A stretch of 64,000 nucleotides of DNA from Hippophae tibetana (GCA_037013495.1 CM072812.1:57568938-57632937); one strand, 5' to 3'. Shown: positions 23,940 through 35,180, counted from the first letter of the stretch. Made by a program: numbers and translations. Notes: a model not told the origin generated them from the letters alone.

Positions 23940-24484
23940 GACCATATTGAAAGATGGTTATATCAAAAATTCAAAGTGGAGTTCGCAGCTACCTCATAGA
24001 CACCTCATGGGTTGTTTGCTAGTGTTCTCCTAGACACACAATGGTCCTCACAAACTACTCGTCAAGTACTGGAAAAAGACACCCTAAGTATCTTTTCCTT
24101 CCTTTGTTCCATAACTATAAATTAATACTATAGAGCCCTTGCTAGTTTATATTAGGTTTGATTGAGCGTAATCATATATTTGCTTATTGAGATCCATTAT
24201 CATATTAGGATTCCACACACTGGCTTATTGGTGGATGCTTATTCTATGTTGGGTGCAATGGTATTGGGAGGAGCAGGGTGGCCAACATTTATAATTGTGA
24301 TAGTTCGAGCTAGCTACTAATCATAGGTAGACGACGATGAACGAGAAGAATTGGCTAAGTGAGTTAAATCCTACACTTGCTTATCGTGAATGCTAGTGTT
24401 AGGCTATAAAACTATTAATTCATATAGTGAATTTTGGATGTTGGTGGTTACTAGGGAAATTCGTGGAGATTTTCACATAGTCAT
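23940..24484. other. Unassigned stretch
   Basis: No clear open frame, LTR end or coding motif was recognised. It may be the remnant of whatever lay beyond the broken Tat-like element. Confidence 0.35.
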
Positions 24485-25340
24485 CCCTACTACAAAAAGG
24501 GGCATTAAAGTCGGTTCAAGGCGTGAACCGACTTTAATTTTTTTTTAATTTATTCATTTTCAACCTATATTCGAGCAGGAAAAAAAACCAAAATCAGTTT
24601 AGCAAATAGTTCAAATAATATAAATATTTGAAAAATAAAATATTAATTAATAACAGAAAAATACCATGGTTTTGTTCTATTTTATTCAAGATCGTCATAT
24701 TCTTCTCGATCCTTATGTTATAATACAAACCTACATATATAATACAAAAATCTATACACATAAATAATAACACATAATAACAGAAAAAATATGAATAATA
24801 GAGGATCTAAAAGATTAGTTAGAGAGGAAGAAAACTCACTAACCGATGTTGAAAATGGTAGTCGTAGGTGCCCGGAAAATGAGAAAGAGTGGAGGAGGAG
24901 TTTTTCGGTTTTTTAGAGTTCTGCAACGCTGAAAATAGTTTCTGACTGGAAAGAAAGAAGAGAAAATATTTATCCACGTGTGTAGCGTCGGTTGACGTGT
25001 CGAACCGACGCTATGTTACGTGGATAGCGTCGGTTCCAGGTGTCAACCGACGCTATGCTATGTGGATAGCGTCGGTTCTAGGTGTCAACCGACGCTACGC
25101 TATGTGGATAGCGTCGATTCACCACGTCAACCGACTCTACGTACACGTAGCGTAGCGTCAATTAACACCTAGAACCGACGCTACGTCCACGCATAGCGTC
25201 GGTTCGACACATCAACCGATGTTACATCCTACGTGGATAGTGTCAGTTCGCCATCGAACCGACTTTAAACCAATTTAAAGTCGGTTTTTGGAAAAAACCG
25301 ACTTTACGTATCGACTTAAATACCCATTTTTGTAGTAGTT
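24485..25340. mobile_element. CACTA-like non-autonomous element (MITE)
   Basis: 856 bp. The ends are imperfect inverted repeats of CACTACTACAAAAA-GGG-ATT-AAGTCG (left CCCTACTAC, right AACTACTAC), flanked by the 3-bp duplication CAT (24482-24484 and 25341-25343). Subterminal AAAGTCGGTT/AACCGACTTT repeats occur at both ends. No transposase was seen. A 42-bp palindromic tandem array fills the right third. Confidence 0.75.
24983..25265. repeat. Palindromic 42-bp tandem array inside the MITE
   Basis: Seven units begin TAGCGTCGGTT or a variant at 24983, 25025, 25067, 25109, 25153, 25194 and 25238, spaced 42, 42, 42, 44, 41 and 44 bp. Most units hold an inverted pair AGCGTCGGTT...AACCGACGCT, so each can form a hairpin. 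The array is GC-rich against an AT-rich background. Confidence 0.9.
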
Positions 25341-25829
25341 CATGTATCCTTAATTTGAGGTATTTTAGAAATTATAAGATTTATCTCTCCTTACCAATTG
25401 ACTTTCATTACTAATATATGTATTTCTTATAATGTTATTGTTGCTTTAGAAGTTATCCATATATTAAAAAAAAGGGAAGAGGTGGACTCCTTCGGATCAA
25501 ATTGATATGTTGAAAGCTTATCATTGCATTGAGCTCCTTTTGATAATTTAATTCCTAAGAAAGACCTCAAATAAGGTGGCAGAATTTATCTCTCCTTATT
25601 TATTATTAGAGTTGAAACATTATCCAAGATGTTAAATCTAACTAAAAATAATTCAAGATTACATGGAAATAAATAACAAGGAATGCCCTTGCTTTCAAAA
25701 TTCACCTTCTATGTGTTGATTATCTCATTCTCTTTTTCCTCCTAAGCACGACCGAGATGAATGTGATCCAACTGAATCTGCTCAAATATTTTGAATGTTA
25801 TGGACAAAGGACTAATATGACTAAGTCTT

Positions 25830-26409
25830 TGATGCAGACCCTCTAGGCAAACAACCCTAGGAACCCACGAACTCAAGGAATAGGAACGATTGAATTGTTA
25901 AGAACGTGTTAAATATGACCATATTAGAACCCTAAGGAAATAAAGTCCTTAAAACCCCAATCTTGAGATGTCACAAAGGATGATCACTCTCTTTGATAAG
26001 TCAAATTCAAGCATTCAATTAAGAATACAAGAAGGAAAAGCAAAAGCTTTATGAAATTTACTTTTCATTAATGACATTCATTGTTGTCTCGAAATTACAT
26101 AGCTCTTCTTCTTTATATGCAAAAAATTCTAATGGAAAAAACCCAAGATGAAATGGGCCTAATGGGCCTATTTAGTTGTGGATTGGGCCTAATCCAACCT
26201 TAAAAAATAAAAGACTTCAAATAAAAAGCCCACAATTCATTAAAACAAAAATTTCTAAACATAAAAAACCCATAATTAATTAAAACAATTACTTCCTAAA
26301 TTAATGCTTGCATCCAATTTAATATTTCAAATCTATCCCTTGTGAAAGATCTTGAGAATCTTAAGAATATTTGTAAACATAAACTTGGTTGGCACCTCAA
26401 TCTCCATTA
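25830..26409 (-). repeat. 3' LTR of the deleted Gypsy element
   Basis: 580 bp. Aligns with 28947-29500 from GCAGACC/GTGGACT through CTCAATCTCCATTA. The terminal base pairs of this pair are imperfect (TA...CA), so the exact ends rest on the target duplication. Confidence 0.75.
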
Positions 26410-26710
26410 TTTCCATCATCTTCGAAAAGATCCGTGTCCTTGAATCTTAGCTTTGTAAGCAGGTCGATTTGGTATTGTGGATTCAGATATGAAGCCTATT
26501 TGATGTTGCATGCCTCATAAAGGATATAATCCATGGGGAATTTCTTCAGGAAGTTGATCCTCAAAGTCAAGCAATAAAGATACAATGGCACTTGGCAAAA
26601 ATGAATTAAGATCGTTAGTAGAAAGATAAGCATCCTTGTATATAAGTACAGTTACTTGTATCCTTGCTATCATTACACTCTTAATCTTATGTTTTTTTAG
26701 CAATTACACT
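26410..26710 (-). pseudogene. RT N-terminus fused to pol tail
   Basis: Minus strand reads FEDQLPEEIPHGL, a stop, then GMQHQIGFISESTIPNRPAYK (about 26580-26455), the well-known start of the RT region. Right after PAYK the sequence resembles the last codons of such polyproteins (FKDTDLFEDDGNN in another frame) and then meets the LTR. The deletion point is therefore near 26450. Confidence 0.7.
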
Positions 26711-26714
26711 TAAT

Positions 26715-26990
26715 ATTTTTATTTTTCTCTCTTGTTTTCTCACTTTTCTATCCTATTTGCTTACTTTTTTATCTTGTTTGCTTACTTTTTCTTTCTCTCT
26801 CTTTTACTCACTTTTTTCTATTGTTTTCTTACTTTTTTCTCTCTTTTGCTCACTTTTCTCCCTCTTTTACTCACTTTTCTCTCTTTTTTTCTACTCGACC
26901 TCACTTGCTCTCTTTTTATTTTCCTCGTCCTCACACTTTTGTTTTTCTCTCAACTTGCACTCTCATGTTATCCTAATTTGGTCTTCATAA
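26715..26990 (-). repeat. Purine-rich charged-linker repeat
   Basis: On the minus strand a run of GAGAAAAGTGAGCAAAA-like 21-bp units encodes a degenerate KREKSEQ repeat, interrupted by TAA/TAG where CAA/CAG would fit. Similar Lys/Glu-rich linkers between protease and RT are known in legume-type Gypsy elements. The two Phe/Leu-rich plus-strand open frames here are its shadow. Confidence 0.7.
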
Positions 26991-27039
26991 GCTTATATAT
27001 GTTTGAAATGGGCTAATATAACTTTTTGGCTGTTCATTT

Positions 27040-27420
27040 CAAAAGAATGACAATTTCTATAACCATCATGTGACACCTTTCTATCAAACAACCATGGTTA
27101 ACCAAGCAATATATGAGCAGCATACATTGGTGCCACATCACAAAGAACCTCATCTTCATATTTTCCAATTACAAAATGAATCCAAACTTGTTGTTAACCT
27201 CCACTTCTCCACAATCATTCGGCCATGGTAGCTTATATAGTTTTGGATACTTCTACCACTTCAAAATTAACTTTTCTAAAAACAAGGTACTAGCAACATT
27301 AGTGCAGCTCCCACTATCAATAATTAATGTGCATACCTGTCCTACACGTGGCATCTTGTATGAAAAATATGATCATGGTGCTTGTCAACTTCTTCATCCT
27401 TAGGTAGTATATTCAAGACT
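27040..27420 (-). pseudogene. Gypsy protease remnant
   Basis: Minus-strand translation shows HTRCHVGQVC, then IIDSGSCTNVAS (active site D-S-G, about 27340-27305), then KLPWPNDCGEVEVN (about 27240-27195). The order matches the retropepsin of plant chromovirus-like elements. It lies in one frame over roughly 100 codons. Confidence 0.75.
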
Positions 27421-27990
27421 CTCCTTGTGACAAGTGAATCTCTATGCATAAGTTCTTCCACATCAACATTAGAACAATCCTTCATTGGTGGTATTTCTTC
27501 GTCACATGAACTGGCATTTTCTATATCTCAATTTTTCTATACAAGATCTTGTTATCCTGTTTACAACTTTCTCTCTCTTCCCATTGGAATCAATTTCTTC
27601 TTTGTCTACCCTATGTCTTCTATGTCTTCTGTTATGTAATTTAGAACCGAAAGAGGATTCTAAATCATCCAATCTTGCATTAATCCTCTTAAATTGGTCA
27701 TGAACATATTTGATGAAGAATTTCAAGTCACCCTTTGAGGTTTTCCTCCTTCCTTACTCATGTTTTCAACTTATAAAATAAAAAAGAGATAACTCACACA
27801 CTCCCTCACGTGTTTACTCTCAAATAAGATTGTTATCACTCTCTTTTTTAACAATATTTTTTCTCTCTCTTCTTTTCTTTTTTTTCCTCAAAGCTCAAGC
27901 CAACCTCCTTTGTGTTCTTAACAAAATCAAACAATTCAACTAATCTCAAAAAGTAACCGTTTTATTGGTGACAATCTCAAAATTAAGAAT
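27420..27990 (-). pseudogene. Degraded Gypsy gag region
   Basis: Minus-strand open piece 27726-27502 (Arg/Lys-rich, RRHRRHRVDKEE) and flanking frames lie upstream of the protease, where gag belongs. No capsid block or zinc knuckle could be recognised, so only position supports the call. Confidence 0.4.
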
Positions 27991-28028
27991 TCTAAAAACT
28001 TAATGGCAACATATGACAAAATGAAAGT

Positions 28029-28212
28029 CCAAAGAGGACTCTAAAGAAAGACTATTGACCAAAGATGACTCTAAAGAAATACTCTTGACCAAAAAGGACT
28101 CTAAAGAAAGACTTTTGACCAAAGTGGACTCTAAAGAAATACTGTTAACCAAAGAGGACTCTAAAGAAAGACTATTGACTAAAAAGGATTCTAAAGAAAG
28201 ACTCTTGATCAA
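28029..28212. repeat. 30-bp minisatellite in the leader
   Basis: About six copies of a unit ACTCTAAAGAAAGACTATTGACCAAAG with a 30-bp period. It can be read through on both strands as a ten-residue repeat, but lies in the leader between primer site and gag. Confidence 0.9.
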
Positions 28213-28932
28213 CTATGATTCCCTTTTTTTAAATAGTCTAGGATAGCAAGAACAAAATAAAGAGAAAATCAATTTCAACAAGAACAAGGAACTCATCAAG
28301 AAAACATGAATTAGATTCTTGAACAATCTACTACTATGTTATCCTTTTCTTTTCTTCCTTTCTTTTTTCTCTTTCTCTTTTTTTTTTTTTTGCTATTGCT
28401 GTTGTGAATAGAAAATTCACAAAAAAAAATTGCAACCCTAATGAATGTGAATCAAAAACAACACAAAAAGGTTCGAAAAAACTTCAACCTCTCGGTAAGT
28501 GGTCTAAACGATGGAATTTGGGATCAAAAATGGCATGGAATGCAAACAAAAAAACTATGGATATAGGGATTAAAATGATCTTCAATTTGATATATTATAG
28601 TAGTCGTTCTGATACATGAGTCAAAAGTTATGGTCGTTTAAAGTTGCAAATCTTATTAACTTTTTCTGAAGAACACAGATAGATACAAAAAACAATAAAA
28701 ACAAGAAAAATATGAAGAATTAAAAAAAACCTACGAAACAAAATTCAAAGACGAAAACAATGACAAAGAAATTGAAAGAAAATACAAGACTTAAAATGAT
28801 GAATTTTTTTTTTGTGATTTATGATTGAAGAATGTAAAAAACAATCAAGAACACAGAAAACAATCAAAGGAAGAATTTTTTTAAAATCTAGAATTCAAAA
28901 CAAAGATAGATGGTCTATTTTCAGCAGTTAAG

Positions 28933-28944
28933 GCTCTAATACCA
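28933..28944 (-). other. Primer binding site (initiator-Met-like) of the deleted Gypsy element
   Basis: Minus strand TGGTATTAGAGC, one mismatch from the initiator-Met complement, two bases from the 5' LTR. Confidence 0.75.
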
Positions 28945-28946
28945 AA

Positions 28947-29500
28947 CAATGTGGACTTTCTAGGCGAACAACCCTAGGAACCCATAAACTCAAGGACTAG
29001 GAACGACTAAATTGCCAAGAATGTGTTGAATATGATCATATTATAACCCTAAGGAAACAAAGTCCTTAAAACCCAATCTTGAGACACCACAAGAAGGGAA
29101 AGCAAAAACTTTATGAAATATACTTTTAATTAATGATATTCGTTGATGACTCTAAATTACATAGTTCTTTTTTCTTTATAAAGTAAGAAACCCTAAAAAC
29201 CCTAGATAAAATGAGCCTAATGGGCTTATTTAGTTGTAGATTGGGTCTAATCCAACCTTAAAAAATAAAAGACTAAAAGGCTTAAGATAAAAAGCTTCCA
29301 ATTCACTAAAACAAAAATTGCTAAACATAAAAAGCTCATAATTAATTAAAACAAAAATATTACTTCCTAAATTAATCCTTGCATCCAATTTAATATTCTA
29401 AATCTATTCCTTGGGTAGAATCTTGAGAATATTTATTGGATCTTGAGAATGTTTAGAATATTTGTAAACATAAACTTGGTTATCATCTCAATCTCCATTA
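28947..29500 (-). repeat. 5' LTR of the deleted Gypsy element
   Basis: 554 bp partner of 25830-26409. Differences include an extra TTATTGGATCTTGAGAATG-like duplication near 29430 and several indels, so the insertion is not very recent. Confidence 0.75.
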
Positions 29501-29735
29501 GTCTTGTATTTTCTATACAAACAATATATTAGTTTCTTTGAGGTTCTAAATTCAAGCTCTTTTTGGATATTTAGGCTACATCAAGAGGAGGTGTTAAATA
29601 CTTGGGTCATAACCTTTTTCTTCATCAACAAAGAAGTAGGGAATTTAAAAAAAAAATCATTGATAATCTTACCATAAAAACAGATACTTAGAGATCTTAT
29701 CTTTTATCAAAAGCTAAGAAAGTTATATTAATAAC

Positions 29736-30565
29736 TCTAATCTATTAGAGTTAATCTTAGCTTCATTATTTTAGTAACTTGATTATTTAGTTTAAAAAAT
29801 CTAAATAATATGTTTAAATAGACTTTAATTGTGCCTTTTTAAAATTGAGTGTGCTATTAAGTATAAAATGTGAATTTAGCTTGTATTTCATGAAAATAAC
29901 TAATAATTTAAAGTTTATTCATGGAAATTATATTTTTCAATTTTGCAGGGATTAAAGATAACAAAAACAAAAGTGATTCACATTTTGCCATAACTTTGCT
30001 GCAGTAAAGATACAACAAACCTGCCCCAAGTTTGAGCAGCGAAATAATAAAATATAAAAAGACAGTTGCAGAAGGGTCATTTAAAGGATGAAGTTGGACA
30101 TCTATGTAATCATTTTTAGAGGGTATATTTGGGTGTTAGCACAAGAATGTCACCTCACTTTGTTTCAACCTAAAAACAATTCATAATTATAAGATTTAAT
30201 TAAGAGGAGAAGAGAAGAGGCATGAAACACAACATGTGCGTGGATTCAAAAAACTCCATTTCAACTTTTCTTCTTTAAAGAAGATACAGAGGAATGTAGA
30301 TTAAGGGAAATCAAGACAAACTTAGCAAGAAATTTCATCAAAGAGTTCAATCAAGAAAAAGAGGAGACAAGAGGCTACTTATTTGAAGTTTTCTAAACTC
30401 TTTATTTTTTGAAAAATATTCTCTGTAATTTACAGATTCTCAAGATCATGTGTAGAAGGCACTTTGGATTCTTGGTTTTGGTTACATAATTATGAGTAAA
30501 AATTCAATACAAAATTTGCTTATAGCAAAATCATTGCTATAACAATTCTAAATGCTTATTCCCCT
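29736..30565. other. Unidentified insert between LINE RT and zinc-binding parts
   Basis: About 0.8 kb replacing LINE sequence between the RT thumb and the C-terminal region. No coding motif. Purine-rich tracts around 30200-30370 and a leader-like style hint at LTR or leader sequence of another element, but no ends or duplications were found. Confidence 0.35.
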
Positions 30566-31420
30566 TTTTGGAAAAATTTTGGAATTTGAAAATTCATGAA
30601 AGGGTTAAAGCTTTCTTTTAGAGATGCTATTCTGATTGTCTTCCTACGAGAGGTAGTATTGATTAGAGAGTTTGATGTCTCCGGTATCTTTTGTCAATCT
30701 ACCCTGAGACAACTTACCATATCTTTACTTCTTGCCAACTAACCATTTATCTTTGGTTCAAACGGAGTTTTACAGGGAAAATTGCAAAATCAAATTTTGA
30801 CTCCTTTCATGATATGGTTAATGAAGTCTCTAGTAATCCAAGCTCCTTATCCCCTTTGTTCCGCTCTTATTCAGAATTTATCTTGGTTGTTTCCATTACA
30901 CTTGAGCAAATATGAAGAACTAGAAATGATCTTTGCTTAATGGTAAAACCCTAAATCTCAACCTTATTATTCCTAAACTTGACTTCAGATTTTTAAATCT
31001 TAGAAGTATCCTTACTTTCAAATTGAAAGAAAATTGGGAAAACTAAAATACATTTGAAGATTCACCTCCTTCCCATAGTGCTTAGAGGAGACCTCCTTAA
31101 GGAACCTTTAAAATAAACTTTGATACTACTGTAAGTAATAATAGTCTTATTACTGATGATATTTTAAGAGATTCGAATGGACAAATCCAAGGATGTTGGT
31201 GAAAATTTGTTTTTGGAAATTCTGCAAAACAAAAGGAAAATTGTGTGCCTTATTATTCTCCCTATAGAAGGTTATAGAAATTAACATCAAATCAATTTAT
31301 ATGGAGAGTGATAATAATAATAACGTGGTTACAGCCTTGATGCATGGTGTTTTAACTTTCATTAGGAATTACATTAATCAAGCTAAGACTTCTTTTTTAA
31401 AAGTTTAACATGATCTTCGC

Positions 31421-33138
31421 TTCTTGGATATCCAAAATAATAAATTTAACTACTCACTATTTAGCTTAATGGATATTACATATATCTGTTACGGGTTTTA
31501 GTTTTTGTATTTGTTTTACTCCCAATAAGTTTTACCTATTATTTGTAATGAATTTTAATTCTAAGTAACTACATAATTAGAGAAAAAAAATTGGAAAATT
31601 ATCAGCCCCATTCTAATACAATTATTAAATATTTCACATTTCTTTAAAAAATTACCCATACAAATTATTAAAAAAAAATGGGCAGATAGTCACCATCTTA
31701 ACAATGCAATATGATTCAAACATTAGTTTATTAAATTTACTTTATTGTGGGTTAAGTTCTAAATATAGGCTATTAAATTATATACACATGGGTGCAGAGA
31801 CAAATAGATATAATAAATAATATATCAAATCGTATAGATAATATAAATGATTGATATAAATGTTACCATATTTTAAATTTAAATTTAATAAAAAAATTAC
31901 TTAATCAAAGAAAAAAAATCAAATCAAATAAAAAGACATTCACCGTTAAATAGATTCAAATCAATGGTTGAAAATAATTTGTATGGAAACTATCACCCTA
32001 TATACATATATAATGGTTTTTCATGAAAAACCTTCCAATAAAAACTAAATTTTAAAAAGTAAATTGTGTAAGTTTATCATATTGGGCAATTTTTTTTTTT
32101 CTAATATGATACTTAAGATATTTATAATTTAATTACACAGTAGAACAAGATAAATTTTTCTTTGTATAACAACCTTTGGGCTTTCAAATCTTACCTACTA
32201 ATGAGAATGAAAGGAATTTGGGTGAGTCCTAAGTTAATCAAAAAATTTATTGAAGTTCTGGACTTGAACACCCTAATGTATGAAGGGTAATGCTCTCCAA
32301 AAACAATATTGATTCAAGAACTATTTTCTTACTTTGGGCTGCATTTCTTCTCACAAAATTCTCTTAAATGAGTGTATGAATTTTTCTCAAAATTCTCTTA
32401 AATAAGTATAAATTTTTCTTTTAAAATTATACTACAACCATGAGAGGGAAGCATATGGTGCGTTTAAATGGTCTCCAATTAACCTAGTTTGATATAGATT
32501 ATGAGTCCTCTATTATCTCCAATTACAAAAAGTCATTCACATCACAAGTCAGAATGTCACTCATATTTGTGTACTACAATTCAATCCAATAAAATTTTAT
32601 TCTACATTCATGTATCGAATCTAATTTAATATTTGCTAAAAATATTATTTCTTGTCCATAAGTATGTAAATAACTATGAAACATTTAAATTTAAATTTTT
32701 ATATTTTTTAATTAATTAAAACAATTATTTAGTCCAACTAAAATATTTAATTAATTACATTTAAATGGCTATCTCATATTACTATTTTATTCTTACACAT
32801 TTATTTGAAATTTAGGACCTTTATAAATATCCTATTAAACAAATATGTATTTTGATAATTTAAATAATTAATTTCAAATCAATTATACAAATTTATCTCC
32901 AAAGCAACATCGTTCAGTCGTTACTATGGAGCATATTTGGGGACTGATAGAACTATGAATTCAAGCTCGAATAAAACATTGATTCATTACTCACGTGATG
33001 TGACCTCAAAATTTGTTACTTGAAGGAGGAAAATAAAATAAAGGGTGAGCTGGAAAGCTTAATGAGTGGATAAATTTTATAAAATAACATAATATTTATG
33101 TAAAGAACACATGAAATGCTTATGAATTATCTTGAATT
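31421..33138. other. AT-rich stretch without recognised genes
   Basis: From the LINE tail to the target duplication of the first solo LTR. No open frame above about 60 codons. Part near 32900-33138 may belong to the Tekay-like LTR (see 38261-39499). Confidence 0.4.
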
Positions 33139-33143
33139 ATATG

Positions 33144-35175
33144 TGATAACTGTATTTTATATAGTTATTTTCACATATTTTATTAATTAAAACTGCTATG
33201 TTCTTAATGTTTTTAGTTAATTTTAGTTTAATAAATTAATATTTATTGTTTTTTTTATTTTAATAAAAAATTAAATAATTTGTATCAAAAACGTACTTAA
33301 TTGCAAATATATATCCAAAAATATAATTTCAAATAAAAGAGTGTTTAATTGCAATTTGTAAAAGTCAAAAATATAATTTAAATTAAAATTAGGCTTAATT
33401 TTAATTATTGAAAGTTTAAAAATTTAATTTAAATTACCAAAAAGGCTATATTGCAATTAAAAAAAGTTTAAAATGTAATTTGAAATATATTTGTGGGTGA
33501 AAATACAATTAAATAAAAATAAGTTTTCTGCGCAGGTGAAGAATTCCACGCGGCATCATCCACGGTTCAATGCGGACCGTCAGATCAACGTAGAAACGAT
33601 TAGGATGGGCGCGTGTTCTTCAAACCCGACCAAGGAGAGTGGGAGCAGAAATTCACTTCACGCGGCGCGGCGCCCGAGTGGGGCCCACTGGCTGCGTAGA
33701 CTGGCGTGCAAGGTGGGTCCCACATGTCGGCTGCGCAGAATTCTCGGAGCCGCATCGCTCACCGTTGGATCCGTTGAACGGTCCAGATTGCAACACGTGG
33801 GTCCAGCTGTCGCGCACCTAGCCGCTACCCGACATGTTCCCGTGCGTTGTGCTGCATCGTTTTTCCATGAGCCTGACCTGCACCTCCAATGAAATGCTGC
33901 CACGTGTCTCTGAATTGCTTGCAGCCAATCACATGGCGACATGTGGCATGCGTATAAGAAAAAAAAATTAGAAACGCGCAGGATTGTTTTCACACGTGAT
34001 AATTTTTTATTCCCCCCATGTATTCGTGTCCCCCGCTAATATTAAAAAATATATAATAATATTAAAAAAAAAGGAATAATTAAATAGTGGGGGATATATT
34101 TAACGGGAATTTTTTCATTTTGTAGGCGTTTTAGTTTTTTTTTCGCAGAATTCCTCTCTTCTTCATTTTCTCATTTTTTCTGTATAGAGAGTTTTTCTCT
34201 CAAAAATTTGTGAAGGATTTTCGAGTTCTTCTACCTATTTTGATTATTTCCTCTTAAGAAGTTTAATTTTTCCCTCTCTGCGTATCTCTTTTACACGCAG
34301 AAAATTTTATTTTAACATTTTTGTTTTGTATTCTCTTAGGGAAATTACAGAGAAAGAGGTTGATGAAGAAGAATGAAATGGAAGAAATTATTTTTCATTG
34401 AGGAATCCTGAAAGAGTTTCTCCTAACTCATTTTCTTTTAATTTTTTGTTTCTCTGCAATGTTTTATTTTTGTGGTGTTGTAATTTTAATTTCTGCTATG
34501 AACTAATATATTCGTTCTAGGATTGCAGTGTTACGTAAATTATGAAACTAGAAGTAATTATTTTTGAATGATTTATGGAACTGTTTTAAGTTGTTTATTT
34601 TATCTGCTTAAAATGTTTTTAATAATCGGAAGATTAATTAACTGATATGTGACATTTAAATAAACTTGAAAAAGGAATTTATGTGGGGTGCTCGGGATAA
34701 AATAACGCATATACATAAGGGATAGAAATATACTTTTATTGTATGTGTAACTTTTGAGAACTCAGAACTTAATAAATCTGATTGAAATTAATTCTCATAG
34801 GAATATAGTGAATCATTTTAACTGGATGTGTCTGTATGGAGCTTGAAAGAGATATATGGATAAATTAGGAGTTCTTGGTTAACAACTTAAAACAGAAGAA
34901 CATAAATCAAGAGAGAATAAAATATTCAAGTGAATTAATTTGGGTAAACTACAATCCTAGAATTTTCATAAAAATTGTTAAAAAGAAAAAAAAAGTATTG
35001 ATTAAGTCAAACTGCATAAAATTATTGATTGTTTGAATAAAATTAGGTTTAAATAATTTTAGTAATTAACAAGAGTTTGTAACATTTCTCTGTGGGAACG
35101 ATAATTTATTTATCATATTATTACTTGAGACCGTGTATACTTGCACGTTTTTTGTGTGTTGTAAAACACACAACA
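33144..35175 (+). mobile_element. Solo LTR, Athila-like family, plus orientation
   Basis: 2032 bp, TGATAACTG...CACACAACA, flanked by perfect ATATG duplications (33139-33143 and 35176-35180). Start, end and R/U5 match the 3' LTR 12266-13866. The U3 is GC-rich (33530-33950) and holds CCAAT-CACGTG modules. A 133-codon open frame in this GC-rich block, also open on the other strand, has no protein features and is not called. No internal sequence remains. Confidence 0.92.
33886..33945 (+). promoter_or_regulatory. ERSE-like modules in the U3 of the solo LTR
   Basis: Module 1 (33886-33906): CCAAT, nine bases, CCACGTG. Module 2 (33925-33945): CCAAT, nine bases, ACATGTG, i.e. one base off CACGTG. CCAAT-N9-CCACG is the ER stress response element, bound by NF-Y with bZIP factors. 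Function here is inferred. Confidence 0.6.
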
Positions 35176-35180
35176 ATATG

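Larger units (their letters stand above)
25830..29500 (-). mobile_element. Deleted Gypsy element inside the LINE
   Basis: LTRs 25830-26409 and 28947-29500 align along their length. GTCTT target duplications lie at 25825-25829 and 29501-29505. Minus-strand order: 5' LTR, initiator-Met-like primer site, leader with tandem repeats, worn gag, protease, a charged linker, then the first RT residues joined directly to the end of pol. RT core, RNase H and integrase are absent. The protease style (DSGSCTNVAS) and the IPHGL/STIPNRPAY block point to a chromovirus-like Gypsy lineage. Confidence 0.8.
25444..31420 (+). pseudogene. Plant L1-type LINE remnant, interrupted
   Basis: Three pieces in order. The RT core (25444-25829) has a KAY block, an ISPYLF-type block and a degraded F-D-D box (now V-D-Y) with frameshifts. 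The RT continues at 29506-29735 with the KYLG motif (about 29603) and SKAKKVILI. The third piece is the zinc-binding region (PETTYHIF-SC, about 30700) plus an RNase H domain (KINFD at about 31107, ESDNNNNVVTALMHG at about 31300). Piece 1 and piece 2 are separated by the Gypsy element 25830-29500. An unexplained 0.8-kb segment separates piece 2 and piece 3. Confidence 0.7.

Noticed and set aside
24983-25265. Possible CRISPR array because of regular palindromic repeats
   Set aside because: Units differ among themselves, there are no unique spacers, and the array is inside a CACTA-like element of a plant genome.
26732-27016. Phe/Leu-rich 94-codon plus-strand frame that looks like membrane segments
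   Set aside because: It is the antisense of the Lys/Glu-rich linker repeat of the minus-strand Gypsy element.
28000-28212. Possible CRISPR-like array or repeat protein gene
   Set aside because: 30-bp units are directly adjacent with no unique spacers and lie in a plant retrotransposon leader.
33491-33993. Open frames of 60-133 codons at the solo LTR 33144-35175
   Set aside because: Same reason: GC-rich LTR U3, overlapping frames on both strands, no domain.
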